Assembly (NCBI RefSeq): GCF_016545825.1
Contig: NC_052612.1
Span: 43,321,738 to 43,385,737, forward strand
DNA from: Eucalyptus grandis
Taxonomy: Eukaryota; Streptophyta; Magnoliopsida; Myrtales; Myrtaceae
Direction: 5' to 3'
DNA: 64,000 nucleotides
Shown in pieces: positions 1 through 10,623 of the stretch. The first letter of the stretch is position 1, and every line of letters begins with the position of its first letter. Both the position numbers and the translations under genes were made by a program. The notes under the pieces are model-generated. The model was not told where the DNA came from. It made no database searches and worked only from the letters and a program-made list of their open reading frames with translations.

Positions 1-699
1 AGATTTAGGTAATAACATCACTGGTCATTGCCTTTGTACTTCCCAAAATTGACTTGACCTTGTCCCCTCTATCTTGGCACCACTTTATACACACACAAAT
101 GCACGCATGCATATACATATATATATTTGTCTAACCCGAGTTGACTTTGATCTTGTTCTTCTTTCTCAATATTACCTCGTTAGGATCTCAAGAGAGTATA
201 GAGAGAAACTATGGCCGACATAGATAAACAGCAGTTATCTCTTTAAGGGTTTAGATACCATTAGCGAAAGAAAATAATTATAACATTGAAACTTTCTTTT
301 ATTAATGGACGGAACACGATTAGCAAAATTGTATTTCATATGTGTGTCAGTAGCCGACCCTTTGGTGTTGATTTTTTATTATGTCAACAGTGTATCGAAT
401 AAAAATCTTTTCTTTTTGCCTCGTATAATTTAATCCCGTCCTCATGGAACAATAATGTTAAGGGGCGTCACGATAATTGCATTTTATATTGGCTATGATA
501 TAATAATCAACTTAGATCGTGGCATCCGAAATTATTATGAGCGAGAGATACTAATTTATATACATAATTTGTCATTTCCAGATGTGTCTTCCTCACTTTC
601 TTCACCACCTGAACAGTTAAGCATCAACAATCACTCTCTCTCTCTCTCCATCTTCAGACGACGTCGCCGACTCCTTCCATCAATTGATCCGCCGGCAAC
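1..699 (+). promoter_or_regulatory. Upstream region of ATL-A with TATA box and CT-rich leader
   Basis: This stretch is the 5' flank of the first RING-H2 gene and matches 17379-18130 upstream of ATL-C almost base for base over long runs. A TATA-like string (TTATATAC) lies near 556-563, about 135 bp before the ATG, at the same place as the TATATATAG near 17957 in the C copy. A CT microsatellite at about 632-650 lies in the presumed 5' leader, as in the B, C and D copies. The window cuts the duplicated block at its left edge. The TATA assignment is inferred from position and from conservation between copies. Confidence 0.55.
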
Positions 700-1116
700 A
701 TGAGAATCCCCATCGGTTACCTGTACCTGGGCCTCATCGCTCTCTTCATCCTTACCCTCTACCTCTACACCCGCTTCTGCATTCCGCCGCCCCGGAGTCG
801 ACCCCTCAGATCGGTAGTGGATGGCAGCCACTCGATCGCGACCAAGCTAGGGAGCTTCTCGAAGCTCCTCTACTCTCAGGTGAAGGGCGCAGGCTCGAGC
901 TGCTGCTCCATTTGCTTGTTGGAGTACAAGGAGAGGGACGTGCTGAGGCTGCTGCTGGACTGTGGCCATTATTTCCACTCGAAGTGCATCGATCAGTGGT
1001 TGAGAACGAACCCATCCTGTCCGAACTGCAGGACCTCGCCGGTCTCGATTCCGGTCCCAACTCCGGTCGCGACGCCCCTTTCTGAGGTCCCCATGTTGAT
1101 GGCACCGCGGCAGTGA
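700..1116 (+). CDS. ATL-type RING-H2 finger protein (copy A)
   Basis: Encodes 138 residues in one exon, as usual for ATL genes. A hydrophobic segment at about residues 7-27 should anchor the protein in a membrane. The GSFSKLLYS region, a short conserved element of ATL70/71-like proteins, precedes the RING-H2 domain. Zinc ligands are complete: C69, C72, C88, H90, H93, C96, C107 and C110. The family acts as E3 ubiquitin ligases that recruit an E2 through the RING, so this is a probable membrane E3; its substrate is unknown. Compared with copies C and D it lacks the residues corresponding to LNEATL before the RING, has Leu for the well-conserved Pro just before the CGH motif, and has DQWL for DPWL. 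These changes suggest relaxed constraint. The ATG at 700 aligns with the start of copy D. Its 3' flank carries a copia element from 1226. Confidence 0.85.
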   Translation: MRIPIGYLYLGLIALFILTLYLYTRFCIPPPRSRPLRSVVDGSHSIATKLGSFSKLLYSQVKGAGSSCCSICLLEYKERDVLRLLLDCGHYFHSKCIDQWLRTNPSCPNCRTSPVSIPVPTPVATPLSEVPMLMAPRQ

Positions 1117-1225
1117 TACAGACCGATCAGAAGGTGGCGGAATTGCAGGCGAAGGCTTTAGAATCAAACAAAATATACTGTAAGTGAATTGAGATTTCTC
1201 GTGCACGAGTTCCAGGTGTTGACTG

Positions 1226-2076
1226 TGTTGGAATTTTGTTTGTTACAACAAAATGTGTGCTTTTTACTTTGTCCCACATAGAAAATGTGGGAGCAGGAGG
1301 ATTAGTTTATTAATGTGGAATTTCCCTTTTGTATTTAAAGGAGTGATTAGGTGGGCTAGACCCCACCATACCCGTGTGCGGGTGCGCGGATAATTGCGCG
1401 ATTATTTGGCGCACTTAGCACTTTGCACGCCTGCGCTCCTGCGGTTTAATTAGCATTAATCCATTGCTTTTTATTTATTTATTTATTATTTTATTTTATA
1501 TTTTAGTTCAAAGGTTGCCTTTTAATTTGAGAATTTTGGAAATGAAATATAAATGAAAATTCGAAATTATATTTAAAAAAAAAAAAATTATTCCGAATTT
1601 TATTTGTGTCTTTTCAAGACAACCTTTGGAAAATTACTTATTCGGTTTTAATTTTTCCGAAGGATTGCAATTGTTCGTTTTTTGACTTCTTCCGAAAAGT
1701 CGCATTTGTTTATCCGAACAATTTTCTAAAGACGTGTTTGTTCGCAATTTTCACGAAGAGTTGCAAGACTGTTTCATATATATACTTGTCATTTTTCGGA
1801 AAGAAATGTGTGGTCATTTTTCGAGTCTTCTTTCTGAAAAACTGCAGCCAATTTTCGATTGTTTTTTAGAGAGACCCTGGAGAAATACTAGAATTGCTAT
1901 TTAGTATTCTCATCCGAGACTTTGTTGTATCCTGGAGGATTTTTGCCGGTGACCATTAGCAACGTTGTGGGGCAAATAAATCCTTAAAGAAAGTGATATC
2001 ACGCCTCAAAGTCCGAGTTGTTTTACTAGATCCAATTTCATTGTACTACCCAATTTTGAAGCATATTTTACCAACA
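1226..2076 (+). repeat. 5' LTR of copia-1 (851 bp)
   Basis: Direct repeat of 9949-10623. It keeps a stretch of about 175 bp (around 1334-1505) that is missing from the 3' copy. That stretch contains a TATA-like TATTTAAAG near 1338-1346 and is probably the promoter part of U3. The ends are TG and CA. No sequence complementary to the 3' end of initiator tRNA-Met, the usual plant copia primer site, is visible just after 2076. Confidence 0.9.
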
Positions 2077-2100
2077 ATTTTAAGGATTTAACTTGCTACA

Positions 2101-5018
2101 ATGGAGTCGGAGACAATCAAAGTTATGAATCAAGATATGGTCAAACTAGACCGGTTCGATGGGAACAATTTTGCTCGGAGGGACAAGATGATGTTCTTAC
2201 TCACCGCTCTGAAGATCTCCTACATTCTGGATCCTAACTTGGCGCCTATAGAAGATCCTAAGCCTACTTTCGATGGAGGACAGCCAAGTGCGGAAGCCAT
2301 TGAGAGGGTTAATAAGGAAAAGAAGAAACGTGCGGAGGATGAAATACTTTGTCGAGGACACATTCTGAACACACTCTTCGATCGTCTGTACAACTTATTC
2401 ACTGAAATGAAGTCGGCCAGAGAAATTTGGAATGCACTGGAATTCAAGTACAAAGCGGAGGAGCAAGGTACCAACAAATATCTAATTGCAAAGCATTTTG
2501 ATTTCAAGTTTATTGATACTAAGCCCTTCCTGGAACAAGTCCATGAATTGCAAGTGATTGTGAATAAGATTCGTGCTCTCAAGATTGATATTCCATAAGC
2601 TTTTCAAGTTGGAGCAATTATTGCGAAATTGCCTCCAAGTTGGAAAGACTATGGAAAAAGGATGATTCACAAGTCGGATGACTTTACTTTGGAGCAAATA
2701 CAGAAACATCTTCGCATTGAGGAAGAGTCACGTTTACGTGATAATTTTGTTTTATACAATTCCAAGGTGAATTTTGTGGATAAAAAACGGAAACTCGGCC
2801 AGAACTTCAAGGTAAAAAGCGGGGGGCATAAATTCAAAAGAACACAAAAGAAGCAAAAGGGTTGTTGTTTTGTATGTGGCAAACAGGGACACTACACCAA
2901 GGATTGCATTTACCGTAAGAACATTTCAAAGGACAAGAACATTCCGGTGGTGAAAGCATATGCAAATCTGGTTGAAGAAAATTATGTAGCCATGATTTCG
3001 AACATGGAAATTTCTGAAATCAATGTTGCAATGGCTATGGTTTCTGAAATTAATTCTACCACTGTCCAATCCGGTTGGTGGATAGATTCTGGAGCAACAG
3101 TCCATGTGTGCAAGGACAAGTACATGTTCAAGCAATTTGAAGAAATTGTTGACTCAAATGTTCAAGAGGTCCTGATGGCGAATAATGCTCTTGCAAAGGT
3201 TGCTGGAAAAGGCACGGTGGAGATAGACTTCACTTCTGGAAAGAAGATAACTCTTCTTAATGTGTTATTTATACCCGAAATTAGGAAGAACCTAGTTTCT
3301 ATTGATTTACTTTGTAAGAGGGGATTTCGGGTTTTCTTTTAATCCGACAAGGTTATCCTGTCGAAAAATGGGCTGTTTGTTGGGAAGGGTTATGCCAATG
3401 ATGGCATGTATCAACTGAGTATTAATAATAATATTTCTAGTTCTGCTTATATTGTCGAGTCTTCAATTTTATGGCATAGTAGGTTGGCACATATAAATTT
3501 TCGTTATTTGAAGAATATGAAAAAATTAGACTTGATAAATTTTAATGGCGAATTTGATAAATGTGAAATATGTGCTAAGTCAAAACTTACCAAGAAGCCA
3601 TTTCCTAGTATTAAAAGAAATTCGAATTTATTGGATTTGGTTCATAGTGATATATGTGAATTTAATGGTATGCTAACACGTGGAGGTAAAAGGTATTTTA
3701 TTACCTTTGTGGATGATTGTAGTAGGTTCTTATATGTTTATCTCATGAGATCGAAGGATGAAGCATTTACCATGTTTAAGAAATATAAAGCTGAAGTAGA
3801 GAATCAATTAGAAAAGAAAATCAAAATTCTACGATCAGATAGAGGTGGAGAATATTTATTAAATGAATTCTCTTCATTTTGTGAAGAACACGGTATTATT
3901 CTTCAAGTTTCGGCACCATATACTCCACAACAAAATGGTTTAGCTGAAAGGAAAAATCGATCTCTTGGAGAAATGGTTAATTGTATACTTTCAAATTCAA
4001 AGCTACCAATTAATCTTTGGGGAGAAGCATTACTTACTGCATGCTATATTCATAATAGAATACCTTCCAAGAAAAATGACATAACCCCTTATGAAATATG
4101 GAAAGTTAGAAAGCCAAATTTGTCATATATTAAAGTGTGGGGGTGTTTAGCATACTACCGAGCTCTAGATCCTAAGAGAACAAAGCTCGGTCCTAGAGCT
4201 ATCAAAAGTGTCTTCGTAGGGTATGCTGAAAATAGTAAAGCTTATAGGCTTCTTGACTTAGAGTCTAATGTCATAGTAGAATCGAGAGACGTCGAATTCT
4301 TTGAGAATAAATGTTTTACAAGTTTTGAAATGATTGAAAATAATTCAAGATCTAGGGAAACTCAAAGTGATTTTCAAGAGAAAGAAACGAATTTTAAAGA
4401 CATGATTGAACTAAGGAGAAGTACTAGAGCTAGGAAAATAAAAGACTTAGGTCCTGATTTTATTACTCATGTTTTTCTTGTTGAAGGAGATGGAGATAAT
4501 AATGTGGTAAATAAATATCCTTTAGTGTTAAATTTAGAAGATGATCCTGGAAGCTTTGATGATACTATGTCTTCTAGAGATGCTTCTTTTTGGAAAGAAG
4601 CTGTGAATGATGAAATGGACTCAATTATGTCCAATAATACTTGGGTATTAGTAGATTTACCGAAAAGATCAAAACCTATTGGATGCAAATGGGTTTTTAG
4701 AAGAAAATATCATTCTGATGGTTCTATTCAAGTTTGTAAAGCTAGGCTTATAGTTAAGGGATATAGACAAAAAGAAGGAATATATTATTTTGATACATAT
4801 GCTCCTGTTGCACGTATAACTTCCATTCGAGTTCTTTTTGCTCTAGCTTCCATTTATGATCTTTGTGTTCATCAAATAGATGTTAAAACTGCTTTCTTAA
4901 ATGGAGACTTAAATGAGGAGATTTACATGGAACAACCGGAGGGTTTTGTTCTTCCTGGAAATAAAAGAAAAGTATGTAAATTGATTAAGTCTCTTTATGG
5001 ACTTAAGCAAGCTCCTAA
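2101..5018 (+). pseudogene. copia-1 gag-pol, 5' part: gag, protease, integrase, start of RT
   Basis: One reading frame runs from the ATG at 2101 to 5018, broken by in-frame TAA stops at 2596-2598 (in gag) and 3340-3342 (between protease and integrase). Gag carries a CCHC zinc knuckle (CFVCGKQGHYTKDC, about 2872-2913). The protease shows WWIDSGAT (about 3076-3099). The integrase has the HHCC zinc finger (about 3472-3585), the catalytic acidic residues in HSDI, FVDD and the later ENGLAERK-like region, and a DRGGEY motif. Reverse transcriptase starts near 4570 with WKEAVNDEM and is interrupted after YGLKQAP at 5018 by the nested element. Both breaks are simple in-frame nonsense codons, so the decay is point mutation rather than rearrangement. 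Confidence 0.88.
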
Positions 5019-8000
5019 TGTAACATCCCGATTTTCCGATTCTATTTTCAATTAATTGAGACGGGCATTTCGTTGGCACGCATATAGTTCTTTTCCTTGA
5101 GTCTGCCACTCATGTGAAAACTAGTCTATCGGGTGAAGCCGTTAAGAGTTTCTAATGCATTCGACTCGAGAATTTGGCCAGGAAGCGATCTTTCGACCGA
5201 GCTAATCTGCAAGGGTCATTACGGCACAATTAAAAACCGATTAGAGATCGGAGATAGGTCGACTCGACAGAGACATGTGATCAGGTGTGGGTGATTCCAC
5301 CAGATCGCACAATTCTTGTCGATCGACACTTGACCGACTTTTCTATCGATTGGGTACCCTGTGTTCGTATTTGAAACCTTGAGATTACCCCGACAACCGA
5401 AAGTCACCAATGTTTCAAAGATGTACATTGTGGCTTGAGATGATCAACCACAGGTCAAATGCATGAAAATTTCTAAAGGCTACCCGGTAGGTTGGGCCGC
5501 GCTAGTATCGTGCCAAAGTGAAATTAACCGTGGAATTGAGATCGAATTCAAAAATTGGAAGTCTGGATGTGTCACAAATCATTTTAGGAATATTGACTCA
5601 TCTTCAGAAGATTTTTCATATAATCAGAATTTTTCAGAAATTAAATCAGAGAATGGTTATTTTGGCTCGAGAAATTAGTAGGCCCGCCTTTGGTCGTGCT
5701 TTTGGAACTTAAGTTGGTTCTATGGACAAGTGAAGATGTGAATTGAAGTGTGGTGATATTGGATTAATTTTATGGACTTCATTTGATTTAATTGGAAGAG
5801 AATCAAGTGGAATTGAAGAATTGGCTATGCAAGATTTTATGCCCCGGAAAAATAAATTGCACCTATTGAAGATTGTTGTGGGAGGATTGGAGATAGTGGA
5901 ATGTGACATCATCAGTGATGTCATGGTGGGGCTTGGGCGGCTAGGATCTTAACAAATGGAGGGTGGAGATTGACTCTTGAAAAGGTGGGCTTTCACTTCA
6001 TCTTCTTCCTTGAATTAAGGGACTTGGTTGGATTTTTGAAAAGAGGAGAGAGAGTGGAGAACCGACCGGTTGAGCTTGCCCGACGCCCCCTTCGTCCGCC
6101 GCTTGGCCACCCGTTCGTCGTCGCCGTTTGCCGCCGCCGGTGCCGTTCCTCCTCCGCCCACGCGACCAGCTAGCTCATGCCATGCTCCGCCCTAGTCAGC
6201 CCAATTGAGACGCCGTTCGCTCGAACCAGGCTAGCCCGACGCCGCCCCTTTTGCCCACTCGGTCTCCTGCTTGCCGCCGCACGACGCCGTCGCCGGCATC
6301 GCTCGTCCGCGCACGCCCGCGCGTGCGCTCGCCAGCCAGCCGTCACGCGTTGCTTCTCCTTACTCACACGGCTCCAAGCTTCCAGCACCTTTGTTCAGTT
6401 GCTGCCGTCGTCGCTAGGGCCGCCGGAGAGCCGCCGGAGCCACCGCCAGCAACCGTTCGAGCAACCACCATCCTTCCTCCGCCGCTCCTCCGCCCGAATC
6501 GCCGCCGGACAGCTCTCCTCCGCCCATGATCAGAAGCTGCAGAAAATGGGTATGGCAGCCCATGTTTGGCCCGTTTTGGCCGCCTTCCCGAGCCCGGATG
6601 CTCGGCCCGCTTTGAGGAAAGTCGATCCTCGCGTCGTCCTCGTCGTTTTGGTCCGCTCGGCTCGCTAATCCGGTGAGTTTAACTCACTAAACCTTGATTA
6701 GACGGTTAATGATGCCCTAATTGTGCTTAGCTTAAGTTAAGTAAGCTTAGTTGGTTGAATTAGTTTATTTGGTTGATGATTAGATTATGGTGCTTAATTA
6801 AGTTAAAGTGTGTTTAGTTTAAAGTTAAGTATGTTTATTTTAATATAAAGCTTTGACGTGACATAATAGGATTTTAATTTTGAATTATTTAATTGCTTCG
6901 AAATTCTGGAAATTTATAATATTATATTAATTCCGAAATTATTAAAATATTATTATATAAAAAAAAGAACGGAAAAATTATTTTTGATCTCGGTTGCTCA
7001 GAATTTCGTGCCGATCGCTGCTGTGTAGTTGGATTTTGAAATTGATGGTTGGATATTATGAATTGAGTGTGGATCGTGAAAAATATGAATATTATTATTT
7101 AATTATTTTCGGAATAAATTTAATTATTTAATAAATTCAGAAAATTTTGTTAGGACCCTAAACTCTCAGAATTTCGTGCCGATCGTTGCTGTGCATTTAG
7201 AATTTGAATTTGATGATTGGTTGTGGCAAATTGACTGTGATTGCGATAAAATCCTAAGTGTAGAAATTGATAGGAGATTGGCCGTGATTGACCACCTATT
7301 AGAGGTCGTGCCTAGTGAGGCCGTGATGTACCACCTAGGAAAGGTCGTGCCCAGTGAGGCCGTGATTAACCACCTATTAGAGGTCGTGCCCGGTGGGCCG
7401 TGATGAACCATGATGAACCACCTGATGAGAGGGTCGTGCCTAATAGGGCCGTAATGAACCACCTATGAGAGGTCGTGCCCAGTGAGGCCGTGATGTACCA
7501 CCTAGGAGAGGTCGTGCCTAGTGAGGCCATGATTGACCACCTATTAGAGGTCGTGCCCAGTGAGGTCGTGATGGACCACCTAATTAAAGGTCGTGCCGAG
7601 TGGGGCCGTGATTGCCACTGTCTGTTAAACCTTCCTATAGGGCCGGGATTGAGAGCAATGAGTTATTTGCTAGAATGACATGTAATCGGCCCGATCGATT
7701 GATCGCGAGACGATCCAAGTGGTTGAATTGTTTTGATAATGTGATTGTGCCATGGTTGTTTGGTTATCATAATTGTACGTGGTTGAATTATATAAATTGT
7801 GCTAACTCACGGATGAAGGCCGAGGCGAGGTAAGTCTTCGTGTGATGTGGCTAGGCCACCTGGGGCGTATTTTCTTTCTAATAGGGGTTTAGGGGGTTGA
7901 ACTTGCTGAGACATCGTCTCATCCCGGTTGTGGGATTAAAATTTCAAGTCCCTGGTGGATGGAGCGATCAGATAGCTTTGGTTGGCCTTGAGGAGTTGCA

Positions 8001-8304
8001 GATGTGAAGTCGTAAGATTGAAGAACGTGTCCGACTTGTAGGTCGTAGGACAATTCATTTTTTAAGAGCCGGTCTTTTGTAGACTTTTGGCCGTAGACCT
8101 CTGTTTGTAATTCTGTTGAATTATGGAAGTGTTATGTTGTGGTTTTGCTTCCTGCTTTTCTATCCCGTATTTTATTGTCAGGGGTTTTATAATACGTTCC
8201 GCTTGCGCACTAATAAATGAATGGGGTCGGCGACACTACCTGGGAATGTCGCATTTGATCGACCGTAGTGGGATGTGCTCGCGCTCGGGGTTCGGGGCGT
8301 GACA
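5019..8304 (+). mobile_element. Nested LTR-like element, probably a 3.3-kb solo LTR
   Basis: The insertion splits the copia-1 reverse transcriptase codon by codon. It starts TGTAACATCC, ends GGGGCGTGACA (TG...CA ends) and is flanked by the 5-bp duplication CCTAA (5014-5018 and 8305-8309). No retroviral protein domain is readable inside and no second LTR is seen, so a solo LTR of a long-LTR element (such as some plant Ty3/gypsy chromoviruses) fits best. A non-coding LARD-like element is the alternative. The interior is mixed: AT-rich parts, a strongly GC-rich block at about 6050-6670, two related segments at about 6998 and 7168, and a 39-bp minisatellite. Orientation is arbitrary because no coding domain fixes it. 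Confidence 0.8.
7281..7612 (+). repeat. 39-bp minisatellite inside the nested element
   Basis: About eight units share the pattern (A)CCACCTA-x-AGAGGTCGTGCC-x-AGTGAGGCCGTGAT. The CCGTGAT landmark or close variants fall at 7282, 7321, 7360, 7398, 7449, 7488, 7527, 7566 and 7605. Spacing is 39 bp except for one 38-bp step and one 51-bp step. The 51-bp step contains a local doubling of GATGAACCAT. Because 39 is a multiple of three, the array stays open in one frame and mimics a repeat protein. I see no sign that it is translated. Confidence 0.85.
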
Positions 8305-9374
8305 CCTAAGCAGTGGCATGAAAAGTTTCATTCGGTCATATTGTCAAATGGTTTCATCAATAATAGTGTCGATAGGTGTATATACTCTAAATTCACTAAA
8401 GACTATGGTGTCCTAGTGTGCTTGTATGTTGATGATATGCTTATCTTTGGAACGAATATGACTGGAGTTAATGAAACTAAGAAGTATCTAACTTCCATGT
8501 TTAAAATGAAGGATTTGGGTGAAGTAGATACTATCTTAGGTATTAAAGTTAAGAAAAATAGTGGGGTTATTCTTTAAGCCAATGTAGTTATGTTGAAAAA
8601 TTATTAAATAAATTTCAACATCTTGGTTTTAAAGAAATAAGTACTCCATTTGATTATAGTATTAAATTAAATTATAATACTGGTAGAGCGGTGGCACAAC
8701 TAGAATATGCAAGTGCTATAGGGTTTTTAATGTATGCGATGCATTGTACTAGACCCAATATTACTTATTATGTATGCAAGTTGAGTAGGTATACAAGTAA
8801 TCCAAGTACAGAACATTGGAGAGCTATTACTAGAATTTTTGGTTATCTTAAGAGAACTAAAAATTTAGGATTGTTCTACAATAATTATCTGGCTGTATTA
8901 GAAGGATACACCGATGCTAGTTGGATTACAAGTGTGGGAGATGAGCGTTCCACTTCTGGATGGATCTTCACACTAGCTGGAGGTGTTGTATCTTGGGCGA
9001 GCAAGAAACAGACATGTATAACTCACTCAACAATGGAATATGAATTTATTGCTTTGGCGGCAGCTGGGAAAGAGACTAAATGGATTAGAAATTTGTTGTT
9101 GGATATCAAATTATGGCCTAATCCTATACCTCCTATTTCTATCCACTGTGATAGTCAGGCCACTTTGGCAAGAGCCTATAGTAGCACCTATAATGGTAAG
9201 TCGAGACACATTAGTCTAAGACATGAATATGTGAGACAATTGATTAAAGATGGTATCATAACAATTGTCTATGTGAGGTCAAGTAAAAATCTTGCCGATC
9301 CTTTGACGAAGGCTTTACCAAGACATATGGTAATAACGACCTCACAAGAAATGGGGCTGAAACCCTTTAATTGA
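8305..9374 (+). pseudogene. copia-1 pol, 3' part: rest of RT and RNase H
   Basis: After the nested element the polymerase resumes with QWHEKF and the RT active-site YVDD (about 8425-8436). The frame closes at 8577, while homology continues one frame over, so there is a frameshift near 8560-8580. From 8691 the second frame carries the RT thumb and the RNase H domain: D in YTDASW, E in the HSTMEYEF region, and the CDSQATL motif, ending ADPLTKALP and a stop at 9372-9374. The order and the C-terminal motif are standard for copia. It is non-functional because of the frameshift and the 3.3-kb interruption. Confidence 0.88.
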
Positions 9375-9948
9375 AATCACCAATAATGGTAACCCGACCT
9401 TTTTCTAGAACATAACTAGTTACAAGGTTTAATGGGTAAGAACAAGTTATTGAATGTGATTGTTTGATACTAACATAGCCCTGATATGAGAAGTCAGTAT
9501 TGTCTGTTACGTTTTGTAGGCTGAATTGAATTCTTAATGAAGTATGATACAAGTTTGTAGTGTGTTGATAGTAACAGAAACACATGGTAGATACTTCACC
9601 TATATGAGCTTAGAAGTGGTGCCGCTTCTTACGAAAGTGAGGGTTGCTTTCTAGAGAGCTCATGAAACATGATCAAGCACAATGCCATAATAGTGCGGAG
9701 TAATATAGAAATTCTCGCTGAAACAAGAGGTTAGTGTATGTGTGGTATGTCCAGTTCTATTACATAAAAGTACAAGTTTAAAACCGAGCTACTTATCACT
9801 TTGATAGAGCTTTGATATACTTGCACTAAGTAAAGGTTTAACTCGAAAGAGACCTTTTATGTATGTATATTAATCTTACTGAAACTTTGGCTGTATGGTT
9901 TTTAAAATTTTATTTTGAAATCTTTGTTTTACAAACAAAGTGGGGGAT
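9375..9948 (+). other. copia-1 3' untranslated region and polypurine tract
   Basis: This AT-rich non-coding stretch lies between the pol stop and the 3' LTR. It ends with the purine tract AAAGTGGGGGAT immediately before the LTR, where plus-strand DNA synthesis would start. No additional open frame worth calling was seen. Confidence 0.75.
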
Positions 9949-10623
9949 TGTTGGAATTTTGTTTGTTAAAACAAAATGAGTGCTTTTTACTTTGTCCCAC
10001 ATAGAAAAGGTGGGAGCAGGAGGATTAGTTTATTAATGTGGAATTTCCCTTTTAGTTCAAATGTTGCCTTTTAATTTGAGAATTTTGGAAATGAAATATA
10101 AATGAAAATTCGAAATTCTATTTAAAAAAAAAAATTATTCCGAATTTTATTTGTGTCTTTTCAAGACAACCTTTGGAAAATTACTTATTCGGTTTTAATT
10201 TTTCCGAAGGATTGCAATTGTTCGTTTTTCGACTTCTTCCGAAAAGTCGCATTTGTTTATCCGAACAATTTTCTAAAAACGTGTTTGTTCGCAATTTTCA
10301 CGAAGAGTTGCAAGACTGTTTCATATATATAATTGTCATTTTTCGGAAAGAAATGTGTGGTCATTTTTCGAGTCTTCTTTCTAAAAAACTGCAGCCAATT
10401 TTCGATTGTTTCTTAGAGAGACCCTGGAGAAATACTAGAATTGCTATTTAGTATTCTCATCCGAGACTTTGTTGTATCCTGGATGATTTTTGCCGGTGAC
10501 CATTAGCAACGTTGTGGGGCAAATAAATTCTTAAAGAAAGTGATATCACGCCTCAAAGTCCGAGTTGTTTTACTCGATCCGATTTCATTGTACTACCCAA
10601 TTTCGAAGCATATTTTACCAACA
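9949..10623 (+). repeat. 3' LTR of copia-1 (675 bp, internally deleted)
   Basis: Matches the 5' LTR except for a loss of about 175 bp after AATTTCCCTTTT (about 10040-10052). The junction lies in a run of T shared by both edges. The lost part holds the TATA-like box, so a transcript can no longer start normally here. Because reverse transcription normally equalises both LTRs, the deletion must have occurred after insertion. Confidence 0.9.

Larger units (their letters stand above)
1226..10623 (+). mobile_element. Ty1/copia LTR retrotransposon (copia-1), full length with a nested insertion
   Basis: The element begins TGTTGG, ends ACCAACA and is flanked by the 5-bp target duplication GACTG (1221-1225 and 10624-10628). 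The order is 5' LTR, gag with a zinc knuckle, protease, integrase, reverse transcriptase, RNase H, purine-rich tract (GTGGGGGAT, 9940-9948), 3' LTR. Integrase before reverse transcriptase marks the copia order. It lies in the 3' flank of ATL-A, and the homologous flank of ATL-C at 18745-18749 has a single GACTG and no insertion. By eye the two LTRs differ at about 15 of roughly 670 aligned bases, so the insertion is fairly young. It cannot be autonomous now: the coding frame has two in-frame stops and a frameshift, and is split at 5018/8305. Confidence 0.92.

Noticed and set aside
7176..7678. Repeat protein across the 39-bp array
   Set aside because: The frame is open only because the unit length is a multiple of three. 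No start context, and it lies inside an LTR-like element.
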